Positions 1-7,197 are shown, numbered from the stretch's first letter. The stretch is DNA of 13,727 nucleotides from Actinomycetota bacterium (GCA_004376325.1 SOKC01000096.1:1-13727); one strand, 5' to 3'. Made by a program: numbers and translations. Notes: generated by a model from the letters alone, not told the origin.

Positions 1-2013
1 ATTACAGATATCTTCAGGTTTCTCTCCTTCGATAAATATGTGCCACTGTTTAGTTTCCTCAGGGCACCAGAATGTAGTAAGCAGATTAGATTCAGAGCAA
101 ACCTCAATGTCAATTAATTTTTTATCCGGTTTATCGAAATCTGAAACCGGAAGGTCTTCCAGTGCTGAACTCATAAATTCCCTCCATATATCGGCAGGAT
201 AAGCTCCACCAACAATAGTTCTTCCGTTTATCGGTTCCATAGGTTTATTTGATTCCAGGTAACCCATCCACACAACAGTAACCAGTTCTGGAGTATAGCC
301 TGCAAACCAGGCATCGTTAGGACCATCTGTAGTGCCGGTCTTACCGGCAGCCGGCCTGCCGATATTAGCTCCTCTGCCGGTTCCACTTTCTATAACTTTT
401 TTTAGGACCTGTGTAACATAGTATGCTATCGGTTTTTCCAGCAATCTGTAGTTTGATTCATTACTGTCCGGGTCATATTGGTATAAAATGTTTCCCTGGT
501 AATCGGTTATCTTTAAAATACATACCGGCTGTCGGTAAATTCCGCCGGAAGCAAGAGTAGAGAAAACTTTACTTAAATCAAGGGGAGTTATGCCTGTTTC
601 AAGTCCGCCAATGGCAATTGCCGGATTATTTCCAATATCATAAATTTCCATTTCATTGCATAGTTTCTCTACATTCTCAGCTCCGACTTTCATTATTAAT
701 TGAGCGTAAACTACATTTACAGAATGTATGGTGCCATCTACTACAGACATCTCCTCACTGCCGAATTTTTGTCCGCCATAATTATCAACTATCCAATCCG
801 GACCCTCTTCCATGTCTATTGTAATGGGGCCATTTGGATTAAAAGTATTCTTTGGAGAAAAGTTCTGCATTATTGATTTCATAAGCACCAGTACTTTAAA
901 CACAGAGCCGGGCTGTCTCTTTCCCTGGGTTGCAATATTAAATTTACTGGTGCTGTAGTCCTTACCACCAATTAGAGCACAAATATAGCCATTGTCAGGG
1001 TTAATACTGATTAGAGAATAAGAAGGTCCAATTTCTTCGGGAAAAACTTTTTTTACTGCATTTTCAGCTTTTTGTTGTAAATTGATATCCAGAGTTGTAT
1101 AAATCCGTAGTCCTCCCTTAAATACATCATAATCGCTAAATTTTTGATCATATAGATTTTGCTTTACATAGTCTACAAAGTATGGGGCTATTCTGCTGCC
1201 AAATTGATCAGAGCCAGAAGTTGATTTCTCATTTAAGATTATTGGCGCAGCCAATGCGTTAAGATACTGGCTGGTTTCAATTAATTCCTGTTCATACATT
1301 AATTTCAATACAAGATCTCTTCTTAATTTTGCTTTTTCCACATCATTAAATGGCGAATATAATTCGGGAGCTGTCAGGAGACCTGCCAGTAAAGCAGACT
1401 GTGGCAGGTCCAATTCGCTTGCATCTATGCCAAAATATACCTCAGAGGCTTTCTCTATTCCATATGTCCCGGATCCGAAATTTATGGTATTTAAATACAT
1501 TTCCAGAATTTTATCCTTTGTGTAATTTCTCTCAAGCTGAATGGCAATAAGAGCTTCATTAATTTTTCTGCGAAATGTTTTTTCAGGGCTAAAATAAATA
1601 TTTTTTACATATTGCTGAGTAATAGTGCTGGCACCCTGAACCCACTGGCCGGCTTTTAGATCCGCTATAAAAGCTCCTATAATTCTTATATAATCAACTC
1701 CCTGGTGGTCCCGAAATCTTTTATCTTCAACTGATACAACAGCATCTTTAATATATGGGGACATTTTATTAAAAGAAATAATTTCTCTGTTTTCCTCAGC
1801 GTGAAATTCGGTAATCAGACTGCCGTCCAGAGCATAAACTTTAGAAGTTTGAGCAATTGGTGAAGGAGTAAGTTCTTCGAGCGTTGGTAACGTATTGATG
1901 TAATATAGGGTTAAAACTACTCCCATAAGTGCGGACAGTAAAAAAATTACTGTTACCATAAATATAAAGAATTTTAAACATCCGCCTAGTTTTTTATGCT
2001 TTGGACTCATCAT
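1..2013 (-). CDS. Class A penicillin-binding protein (PBP1A family), C-terminus off the window
   Basis: Bifunctional peptidoglycan synthase: a membrane-anchored GT51 glycosyltransferase polymerises lipid II and a transpeptidase domain cross-links the stem peptides. I translated 671 residues from the ATG at 2013 (a second ATG follows at once at 2010); the frame is open to base 1. Residues about 13-38 form an uncleaved signal anchor. The GT51 domain shows EDKRFRDHQGVD with catalytic Glu96, then GASTITQQ at 127-134 and an ILEMYLN segment near 169-175. The transpeptidase shows the acylated Ser370 in SVFK, SVN at 431-433 and KTGT at 558-561, so all catalytic motifs are present. The cut-off tail contains a CPEE segment often seen near the C-terminus of this family. 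A GAAAG about 10 nt upstream may be the ribosome-binding site. It is divergent from tyrS. The family is certain; the exact paralogue (ponA/mrcA-like) is not. Confidence 0.95.
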   Translation of the reverse strand, partial: MMSPKHKKLGGCLKFFIFMVTVIFLLSALMGVVLTLYYINTLPTLEELTPSPIAQTSKVYALDGSLITEFHAEENREIISFNKMSPYIKDAVVSVEDKRFRDHQGVDYIRIIGAFIADLKAGQWVQGASTITQQYVKNIYFSPEKTFRRKINEALIAIQLERNYTKDKILEMYLNTINFGSGTYGIEKASEVYFGIDASELDLPQSALLAGLLTAPELYSPFNDVEKAKLRRDLVLKLMYEQELIETSQYLNALAAPIILNEKSTSGSDQFGSRIAPYFVDYVKQNLYDQKFSDYDVFKGGLRIYTTLDINLQQKAENAVKKVFPEEIGPSYSLISINPDNGYICALIGGKDYSTSKFNIATQGKRQPGSVFKVLVLMKSIMQNFSPKNTFNPNGPITIDMEEGPDWIVDNYGGQKFGSEEMSVVDGTIHSVNVVYAQLIMKVGAENVEKLCNEMEIYDIGNNPAIAIGGLETGITPLDLSKVFSTLASGGIYRQPVCILKITDYQGNILYQYDPDSNESNYRLLEKPIAYYVTQVLKKVIESGTGRGANIGRPAAGKTGTTDGPNDAWFAGYTPELVTVVWMGYLESNKPMEPINGRTIVGGAYPADIWREFMSSALEDLPVSDFDKPDKKLIDIEVCSESNLLTTFWCPEETKQWHIFIEGEKPEDICN

Positions 2014-2055
2014 AAAATATTTACTTTCAAATATTACTAAATTACAACTTAAGAA

Positions 2056-2084
2056 ATTTTATATAAAATTTAATTAAATAACAA
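2056..2084 (-). promoter_or_regulatory. Candidate sigma-70 promoter of the PBP gene
   Basis: Reading the minus strand, TTGTTA (2084-2079) and TAAAAT (2061-2056) are separated by exactly 17 nt and lie about 43 nt before the PBP start. The region is so AT-rich that chance matches are common, so this is a plausible but unproven promoter. Confidence 0.35.
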
Positions 2085-2130
2085 CAGAGCTGTATTTATG
2101 AATATTTGAGAGTCTTCGAATTATCCTAAA

Positions 2131-2159
2131 TAGACATAGATATGACTATTATGTTAATA
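2131..2159 (+). promoter_or_regulatory. Candidate promoter of tyrS-hypA
   Basis: TAGACA (2131-2136) and TTAATA (2154-2159) are 17 nt apart and 45 nt before the tyrS start. Both hexamers are imperfect. No T-box leader is visible: the gap of about 190 nt is too short for a typical one and lacks the conserved T-box AGGGTGG element that often regulates tyrS in Firmicutes. Confidence 0.3.
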
Positions 2160-2204
2160 TTTATTTTAATTTTCAATTAGAAACATATTTATGGAAAGCA
2201 AGAG

Positions 2205-3440
2205 ATGGAAAAAAACTTAAAAAAACAAATGGATATCATTATTCTGGGAACTGAGAGCATTTTAATTGAAGAAGAGTTGGAATGTATTGTTAAAAAATCT
2301 ATAGAAGAAGATAAGCCCTTGAAAGTTAAACTGGGATTAGATCCGACTTCTCCAGATATTCATCTTGGTCATACTGTAGTTCTAAATAAACTCCGGCAGT
2401 TTCAGGATTTAGGTCACAGGGCTATTCTGATAATCGGTGATTATACTGCAAGAATAGGCGACCCTTCGGGTAGATCTACCTTAAGACCGGAACTATCTGC
2501 TGAGGATATTGACAGAAATGCGAAGACCTATATGAAACAGGCATTCAAAATTCTTGACCCTGAAAAAACAGAAGTTGTTAAAAATTCAAACTGGCTCAAG
2601 TCTTTAAGATTTGAAGATATTTTAAATCTAACCTCCAGATTTACTGTTGCCAGAATGCTTGAGAGAGATGATTTTAAAAAGAGATTTAAAAGCAACAAAC
2701 CAATAGCAATTATGGAATTTTTGTATCCAATAATGCAGGCATATGATTCGATTGCAATTGAGGCTGATGTGGAATTAGGAGGAACTGATCAGAGATTTAA
2801 CCTTCTTATGGGAAGGGAATTGCAAAAAGAACTCTCCCGGAAACCTCAAATTGCCATTATTATGCCCATTTTAGTGGGTACTGATGGTATTGAAAAAATG
2901 AGTAAAAGTCTGGGGAACTATATAGGAGTAGATGAATCACCTCAGGAAATTTTTGGTAAAGTAATGTCTATACCGGATAATATTATGATAGATTATTTCC
3001 GGCTTGTAACCACACTGAATAGTAAAGAAATTAGAGAAATTGAAAATAATATAAAAAAGGAGAAATTAAATCCCTCAATAGCAAAGAGAAAACTGGCAAA
3101 AATAATAGTAGAGAATCTATACACTAAAAATGATGCATTAAAAGCAGAAGAAAATTTTGATCTAATTTTTAAGAAAAAAGGAATTCCTGATAAAGTTGAG
3201 CAGTATATTATAAATCTAAAAAGTATAAAGAATAAAAAAATAAGTTTAGTACAATTACTTACAGATTCAGGACTTGTCAAATCTAACAGCGAAGCCAGGA
3301 GACTGGTTGCTCAAGGAGGAATAAAAATTAATGACAGGAAAATTAATGATCCAAATCTGGAACTTAATTTAAATGATTTAAGTGGAAAAGTAATCCAGAG
3401 AGGTAAAAGGCATTTTAGAAAAATAATTACTAAAAATTAA
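2205..3440 (+). CDS. tyrS: Tyrosyl-tRNA synthetase
   Basis: Cytoplasmic class I synthetase charging tRNA-Tyr with tyrosine using ATP; 411 aa, a normal bacterial length. The Rossmann catalytic core has the HIGH signature as HLGH at 53-56 and KMSKS at 231-235. Tyrosine-pocket residues are visible as Y174, Q178, D181 and GGTDQ ending at Q196. Residues from about 342 to the end form an S4 RNA-binding domain (SNSEARRLVAQGGIKIND). The sequence around HLGH (DPTSPDIHLGHT) and IGDPSGRS resembles the TyrZ/Haemophilus-type subgroup rather than the E. coli TyrS subgroup; this is from memory of the family, not an alignment. GGAAAG at 2193-2198 sits 6 nt before the chosen ATG and supports it; an in-frame ATG at 2229 is an alternative without such a site. 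hypA follows 2 nt after the stop. Confidence 0.97.
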   Translation: MEKNLKKQMDIIILGTESILIEEELECIVKKSIEEDKPLKVKLGLDPTSPDIHLGHTVVLNKLRQFQDLGHRAILIIGDYTARIGDPSGRSTLRPELSAEDIDRNAKTYMKQAFKILDPEKTEVVKNSNWLKSLRFEDILNLTSRFTVARMLERDDFKKRFKSNKPIAIMEFLYPIMQAYDSIAIEADVELGGTDQRFNLLMGRELQKELSRKPQIAIIMPILVGTDGIEKMSKSLGNYIGVDESPQEIFGKVMSIPDNIMIDYFRLVTTLNSKEIREIENNIKKEKLNPSIAKRKLAKIIVENLYTKNDALKAEENFDLIFKKKGIPDKVEQYIINLKSIKNKKISLVQLLTDSGLVKSNSEARRLVAQGGIKINDRKINDPNLELNLNDLSGKVIQRGKRHFRKIITKN

Positions 3441-3442
3441 AC

Positions 3443-3784
3443 ATGCACGAATATTCTATAACCTGTTCTATAATTAAAATATTAAATGATTTAATAAGAA
3501 AACATAAGATAAAAAAAATTAAAAAAATTAATTTTGATTTAAGTCCACTGGCGCATATCGAGCCCCAATCTGTTGAGTTCTATTATAATTTTTTAACAAA
3601 AAGCAGTAAAGTTTTAAAAGATGCCAGTCTAAAGTTTAGAAAAGATAAAATAAAAATAGAATGCAGCATTTGCGGTAAAAGTTTTAAATCAGAAAATATT
3701 GTTTCTAATTGTGTTTATTGTTCAGGGAATAAATTAAGGATAATAAATTCTGATGATATCAAAATAATGTCGATAGAGACATAG
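3443..3784 (+). CDS. hypA: HypA/HybF-family nickel metallochaperone
   Basis: 113 aa, the usual HypA length. HypA delivers nickel to the large subunit of NiFe hydrogenase, usually with HypB, and in some species to urease. The N-terminus is MHE, in which His2 is the known nickel ligand of the family. The C-terminal zinc finger has C74, C77, C90 and C93 in two CxxC pairs, matching HypA spacing. The middle also matches the family (PQSVEFYYNFLT, compare the usual PE.L.F.F..LT). It starts 2 nt after tyrS with no clear Shine-Dalgarno sequence, so translation is probably coupled to tyrS. No hypB, other hyp gene or hydrogenase subunit is in the window, so the client enzyme must be encoded elsewhere. 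It is unusually rich in Lys and Ile, in line with the AT-rich genome. Confidence 0.9.
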   Translation: MHEYSITCSIIKILNDLIRKHKIKKIKKINFDLSPLAHIEPQSVEFYYNFLTKSSKVLKDASLKFRKDKIKIECSICGKSFKSENIVSNCVYCSGNKLRIINSDDIKIMSIET

Positions 3785-3796
3785 TCTTATTTTTTG
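3776..3796 (+). terminator. Weak hairpin and T-run after hypA
   Basis: AGAC (3777-3780) and GTCT (3784-3787) can form a 4-5 bp stem around ATA, followed by a T-rich run to about 3795. The stem is short and partly inside the hypA stop region, so it may only be a weak end signal for the tyrS-hypA transcript. Confidence 0.25.
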
Positions 3797-3798
3797 TG

Positions 3799-3827
3799 TT
3801 GACTTAAACTGGCGCTATAGTTAAAAT
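3799..3827 (+). promoter_or_regulatory. Strong candidate sigma-70 promoter upstream of rny
   Basis: TTGACT (3799-3804) and TAAAAT (3822-3827) are separated by exactly 17 nt, each one mismatch from consensus; this is the best promoter match I found in the window. Transcription would start near 3834, giving an untranslated stretch of about 390 nt before rny. It starts 15 nt after hypA ends and is the likeliest promoter of the rny-to-hflX gene run. Confidence 0.6.
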
Positions 3828-4173
3828 AAAAGCAATTAAAAACGGCATTAATAATTACTTGGTTTGTAACTTAATTTGCACGGATAACGACAGGTATTAT
3901 TAGCGATAAAAAGATAATTTTAATAAAATAAAAGGCAGTTTATGGTTTTTATAAGTAGATGTTATCTTAAATGTTTTATAAAGTTGCTAATGATAATTTT
4001 GGTAAAATAATGAACCAGGAGGTAAGTTAATAGTTAGTTTAAAATAAATTGTCTTTAGTGTTTATAATGAGTTTTTTTAGAGTAAAAAAGTTGTAGCTCT
4101 AATATGTAAATATTAGATTTTTATAAATATTAGAAATATTTAGTTTAAAATCAGTTAGTGCAAATTAATTTAT
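3828..4173 (+). promoter_or_regulatory. AT-rich non-coding region: long rny leader or separate small RNA
   Basis: About 345 nt between the promoter and the terminator-like hairpin hold no gene I can support. I looked for tmRNA, RNase P RNA, SRP RNA, 6S RNA and T-box hallmarks and saw none. Visible structure: a possible stem-loop at 3847-3875 (ATTAA and TTAC pairing with GTAA and TTAAT); two near-identical 19-nt segments at 3913-3931 and 3992-4010; an 11-bp direct repeat TAAATATTAGA at 4107-4117 and 4124-4134; and an AGGAGG at 4017-4022 with no start codon at a usable distance. A 22-codon frame at 3942-4010 is the only small ORF with a tolerable ribosome site. The region may be a regulatory leader of rny or an independent RNA ending at the hairpin. 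Confidence 0.4.
3913..4010 (+). repeat. Pair of 19-nt near-identical direct repeats in the rny leader
   Basis: GATAATTTTAATAAAATAA at 3913-3931 and GATAATTTTGGTAAAATAA at 3992-4010 differ only at the two central bases. They are 79 nt apart and each contains an inverted repeat (ATTTT, three bases, AAAAT). They could be duplicated binding sites or RNA hairpins, but low complexity in this region makes chance a serious alternative. Confidence 0.35.
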
Positions 4174-4200
4174 AAGTCGGGTGGTTAACTCGACTTTTTT
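4174..4200 (+). terminator. Intrinsic terminator or attenuator just before rny
   Basis: AAGTCG (4174-4179) pairs with CGACTT (4191-4196); the stem can extend inward by a G-U, a G-C and a U-A pair, leaving a 5-nt loop. A run of six T follows at 4195-4200. This is the form of a Rho-independent terminator. It ends 4 nt before the rny Shine-Dalgarno sequence, and no promoter fits in between, so rny must be reached by read-through. It either attenuates the rny operon or ends a separate small RNA. Confidence 0.6.
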
Positions 4201-4204
4201 ATTT

Positions 4205-4214
4205 GGAAGGAAGG
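4205..4214 (+). promoter_or_regulatory. Ribosome-binding site of rny (sets the start at 4223)
   Basis: GGAAGGAAGG, 8 nt before ATG 4223, is one of the strongest Shine-Dalgarno sequences in the window. It begins 4 nt after the terminator T-run, so an RNA ending at the hairpin would lack it. Confidence 0.8.
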
Positions 4215-4222
4215 TTTACAAA

Positions 4223-5764
4223 ATGGATTTGTTAATAAAAATAGTTACATTGGCTATGGCAATAGTACTGGGCTTTTTTATAGGCTTTTTTTATAGAAAA
4301 TATATAATAGATTCAAAACTAAGTTCTGCAGAGCAAAAGGCAAACTTACTTTTGAGTAATGCCAAAAAAGAAGCGCAGGCTATTAAAAAAGAAGCATTGC
4401 TGGAGGGTAAAGAGGAGATTCAAAATTTAAAAACAGGTGTTGAGGAAGAAACCAAAAAGCAGAGATTCGAACTTAAAAAGATGGAAAATAGGTTACTGGA
4501 CCGGGAGGATTCTATTGAGAAAAAGAATCATTATCTGGAGAAGAAAGAACAGACAATAAATCAAAAAAAAGAGGAACTCGAAAGTAAAAATAAAAAATTA
4601 GATGAATTGCTAAATAAAGAAATACTAAGGCTTGAAGCTATTGCTGAACTTACTAAAGAAGAGGCAAAAGCAATTCTAATTAAAAAAATAGAAGAAGAGG
4701 CGAGATATGAATCTGCAAAAGAAATCAGGAATATTGAGGCAAAGTTAAAAGAAGATGCTGAGGCTATGGCTAAAAAAATAATTTCTCAGGCCATACAAAG
4801 ATGCGCGCTGGACCATGTTAGTGAAACAACAGTATCTGTAGTAAATTTACCCAATGATGAAATGAAGGGAAGAATAATAGGAAGAGAAGGCAGAAATATA
4901 AGAGTTTTTGAAAATCTTACCGGTATAAATATAATTGTAGATGATACTCCTGAAGCTGTAATATTATCTTCATTTGATCCGGTAAGGAGAGAAATTGCAA
5001 GGGTAACGCTGGAAAATTTGATAATGGACGGAAGAATCCACCCTGCAAGAATTGAAGAAATGTATGAAAAAGCATGTAAAATTATCAATAGTGAGATTAA
5101 ATTAGAAGGTGAGCAGGCTGTTTTTGATACCGGCATATCTGAACTAAATCCAGGAATTGTAAAAGTTCTGGGTAGATTAAAATACAGAACCAGTTATGGA
5201 CAGAATGTGCTGCTTCATTCAAAGGAGGTTGCCTATGTAGCAGGTGTGATTGCAGCTGAACTTGGTATGAATGTTAAAAAAACAAAGAGAGCCGGGCTAT
5301 TGCATGATATTGGAAAAGCATTAACTCATGATATAGAAGGGTCACATGCAATTATCGGAGCTGAACTGGCTAAAAGACTTAATGAAGATGAGGAGATCTG
5401 CCACGCAATAGAATCACATCATAATGAAGTCGAAGCTAGATCTGCATTAGATGTAATTATACAGGCAGCAGACCAGATATCGGGTGGAAGGCCTGGCGCC
5501 AGAAGAGAGACACTGGAAAGTTATGTTAAAAGACTGGAAAGCCTGGAAAAAATTGCTACTGATTTTAAGGGAATAGAAAAAGCTTATGCAATACAGGCTG
5601 GAAGAGAAATAAGAGTTATGGTTAAACCGGAAGAAGTTGATGAAGATATGTCTTTTGTGCTGGCTAAAGAAATAGCGAGAGAAATAGAAAAAGAAATGGA
5701 ATATCCTGGGCAGATAAGGGTAACTGTAATCAGAGAAAGTAGAGCCGTTGAATATGCAAAATAG
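4223..5764 (+). CDS. rny: Ribonuclease Y
   Basis: Membrane-anchored endoribonuclease that starts mRNA decay in many bacteria lacking RNase E; 513 aa against 520 in B. subtilis. Order of parts: one transmembrane helix at about 3-23; a long Lys/Glu-rich coiled coil to about 200; a KH RNA-binding domain with the GxxG loop at 220-223 (IIGREGRN); and an HD phosphohydrolase domain with catalytic H361-D362 in LLHDIGKAL, followed by the conserved SHHNEVE and PGARRETLE segments. I chose ATG 4223 because GGAAGGAAGG at 4205-4214 lies 8 nt upstream. An upstream in-frame GTG at 4181 would add 14 residues but lies inside the terminator-like hairpin and has no ribosome site. The stop overlaps the next gene, indicating coupled expression. 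The long leader raises the possibility of autoregulation, as known for E. coli rne; that is an analogy only. Confidence 0.97.
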   Translation: MDLLIKIVTLAMAIVLGFFIGFFYRKYIIDSKLSSAEQKANLLLSNAKKEAQAIKKEALLEGKEEIQNLKTGVEEETKKQRFELKKMENRLLDREDSIEKKNHYLEKKEQTINQKKEELESKNKKLDELLNKEILRLEAIAELTKEEAKAILIKKIEEEARYESAKEIRNIEAKLKEDAEAMAKKIISQAIQRCALDHVSETTVSVVNLPNDEMKGRIIGREGRNIRVFENLTGINIIVDDTPEAVILSSFDPVRREIARVTLENLIMDGRIHPARIEEMYEKACKIINSEIKLEGEQAVFDTGISELNPGIVKVLGRLKYRTSYGQNVLLHSKEVAYVAGVIAAELGMNVKKTKRAGLLHDIGKALTHDIEGSHAIIGAELAKRLNEDEEICHAIESHHNEVEARSALDVIIQAADQISGGRPGARRETLESYVKRLESLEKIATDFKGIEKAYAIQAGREIRVMVKPEEVDEDMSFVLAKEIAREIEKEMEYPGQIRVTVIRESRAVEYAK

Positions 5765-6899
5765 TTCTGATATAAAAAGATTTCTGTCTGAATTAAAAAT
5801 AAAAGATTCACTGAATATTGAAGAAGATTTAGGGGATGGATATGTCAAGTTAAAGATTTCAGAAGCTGAAAGGAGACAGGCTCTTCAGGACATAAATTGT
5901 GTTGAAGATATAATCGTAGAACTACTCCGGAATAGCCGGGATGCAGGCAGCAAGAATATCTTTATTGGAACAAAGAAAATTGAAGATAAAAGAAGAAAAA
6001 TTTACTTTATAGATGACGGTAATGGTATCCCTCCCAATTTGCAGAAGCTTATTTTTGAATCAAGAGTAACTTCAAAGCTGGAAAATGGAGTAAAAGACCC
6101 TTACGGTTTTCATGGCAGGGGAATGGCATTATTTTCAATAAAATTAAATGTTGATGATATAAGCATAGTTTTTTCTGATAAGTCAAAAGGTGCCTCATTT
6201 TATATAGATATAGATCTCTTAAAAATTCCTGAAAAAAAAGACCAGTCTGTAATACCTCAGATAATCAAAACGGACGGGGATTTAAGTATTATAGGTGGTG
6301 TAAATAATATTATAAAAACTATCATTGAGTTTCAGCTTCAAAATAAGGATATTAATTTTTTTTACGGAAGTCCAACTCAGATATTAGCTACTATGAGGGA
6401 AGTTCTAAGAAAAGATAAGAAATATGACAGTTATCCAAAATTTGACCGGTGGGAAAAATTAAAAAACTTTATTGGTAAAAATAAGATAAAGATAACAGAA
6501 ATTCCGGTACTTACCGATAATTACAATTTAATGGATATAATTTCTAAAAATATATTTAATATGGATATATCCCAGAGAGGTATTCAAAGAATTATATATA
6601 ATGAAATTAAAGCGCTGGAGCCACTTAAAATTGATCTGGACAGTAACTTAAGGGAACAAGTTAATAATTTAAGTGAAGATGAAGTGGACAGTAAGCCGGA
6701 TAAAAAACTGGTGCTTTATGACGAGTCCAGGTTAGCAAGCAGGTTTAAAGATGAAGAGATAAGATGTATAATTAAAACCCTGGAAGATAAGATTAAAGAA
6801 TTAGGCGAAAAGTATTTTATTACCACCAGTAAAAACATAGAATACAAGAAGGCAAATAATATAATAAAATTATTAATTGAATTGAAGCAAAAAGAATAA
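5754..6899 (+). CDS. GHKL-family ATPase (MutL/topoisomerase VI-B-like Bergerat fold), function unknown
   Basis: 381 aa from ATG 5754; a TTG at 5748 would give 383 and has a slightly better placed GAAAG, so the start is uncertain. The gene overlaps the end of rny by 11 nt. The N-terminal half carries the Bergerat ATP-binding motifs: N box ELLRNSRDA (E56, N60, D63), G1 box DDGNGIP (87-93), a TSK triplet at 106-108, and a glycine-rich ATP lid GFHGRGMA (118-125). The TSK and lid resemble the GHL group (MutL, gyrase B, topoisomerase VI-B, Hsp90) more than sensor histidine kinases. There is no H-box, membrane helix, receiver domain or MutL endonuclease motif. Residues from about 150 to the end (including FFYGSPTQILATM) match no domain I can name. 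Its place between a nuclease and an Alba-like protein suggests a nucleic-acid-related role; this is inference only. Confidence 0.8.
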   Translation: MQNSSDIKRFLSELKIKDSLNIEEDLGDGYVKLKISEAERRQALQDINCVEDIIVELLRNSRDAGSKNIFIGTKKIEDKRRKIYFIDDGNGIPPNLQKLIFESRVTSKLENGVKDPYGFHGRGMALFSIKLNVDDISIVFSDKSKGASFYIDIDLLKIPEKKDQSVIPQIIKTDGDLSIIGGVNNIIKTIIEFQLQNKDINFFYGSPTQILATMREVLRKDKKYDSYPKFDRWEKLKNFIGKNKIKITEIPVLTDNYNLMDIISKNIFNMDISQRGIQRIIYNEIKALEPLKIDLDSNLREQVNNLSEDEVDSKPDKKLVLYDESRLASRFKDEEIRCIIKTLEDKIKELGEKYFITTSKNIEYKKANNIIKLLIELKQKE

Positions 6900-6924
6900 A
6901 AATTAAAATAGCAAGAATAATAAT

Positions 6925-7197
6925 ATGGATGATAGTATTAAATTGCTCAGGGTTTCTTCAAAATCAAAACCCAATTCAGTAGCGGGCGCAATAGCGGGAA
7001 TAATTAGAAGCGATACCAGGGTTCAAATCCAGACTATTGGCGCAGGAGCATTAAATCAGGCAATAAAAGGTGTTGCTATAGCCAGAGGTTTCATAGCTCC
7101 TACCGGCCAGGATCTGGTATGTATACCTTATTTTAAGGATATTGAAGTAAATGGAGAAGTAAAAACTGCTATTGTTCTTACTGTTGAATCCAAATGA
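6925..7197 (+). CDS. spoVS: Stage V sporulation protein S family (SpoVS), Alba-like
   Basis: 90 aa, close to the 86 aa of B. subtilis SpoVS. Family signatures are clear: KLLRVSSKSKPNSVAGAIAG near the start, then the IGAGALNQAIKG and ARGFIAPTGQDLVCIPYF segments. In Bacillus, SpoVS affects septation and spore coat assembly; the fold is Alba-like, and the family also occurs in non-sporulating bacteria such as Thermus, so its presence does not prove sporulation. It starts 25 nt after the GHKL ATPase gene with no good Shine-Dalgarno sequence, and lies in the same run as rny, as in Bacillus, where rny, ymdB and spoVS are neighbours. No other sporulation gene is visible. Confidence 0.95.
   Translation: MDDSIKLLRVSSKSKPNSVAGAIAGIIRSDTRVQIQTIGAGALNQAIKGVAIARGFIAPTGQDLVCIPYFKDIEVNGEVKTAIVLTVESK

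Noticed and set aside
618..1550. Plus-strand open frames at 618-824 and 1350-1550
   Set aside because: They are antisense to the PBP gene, whose motifs are intact; they resemble no family and have no ribosome site.
4017..4022. AGGAGG, a perfect Shine-Dalgarno core in the rny leader
   Set aside because: No ATG, GTG or TTG occurs at a usable distance downstream, and the only overlapping frame (ATG 4010) ends after six codons.
5754..6899. GHKL ATPase as a sensor histidine kinase
   Set aside because: No phospho-acceptor H-box, transmembrane segment or sensor domain; the TSK triplet and lid look more like the MutL/TopoVI-B/Hsp90 group.
7019..7030. GGGTTCAAATCC, which looks like a tRNA T-loop
   Set aside because: It lies inside conserved spoVS codons and has no anticodon arm, D arm or pairing acceptor stem around it.
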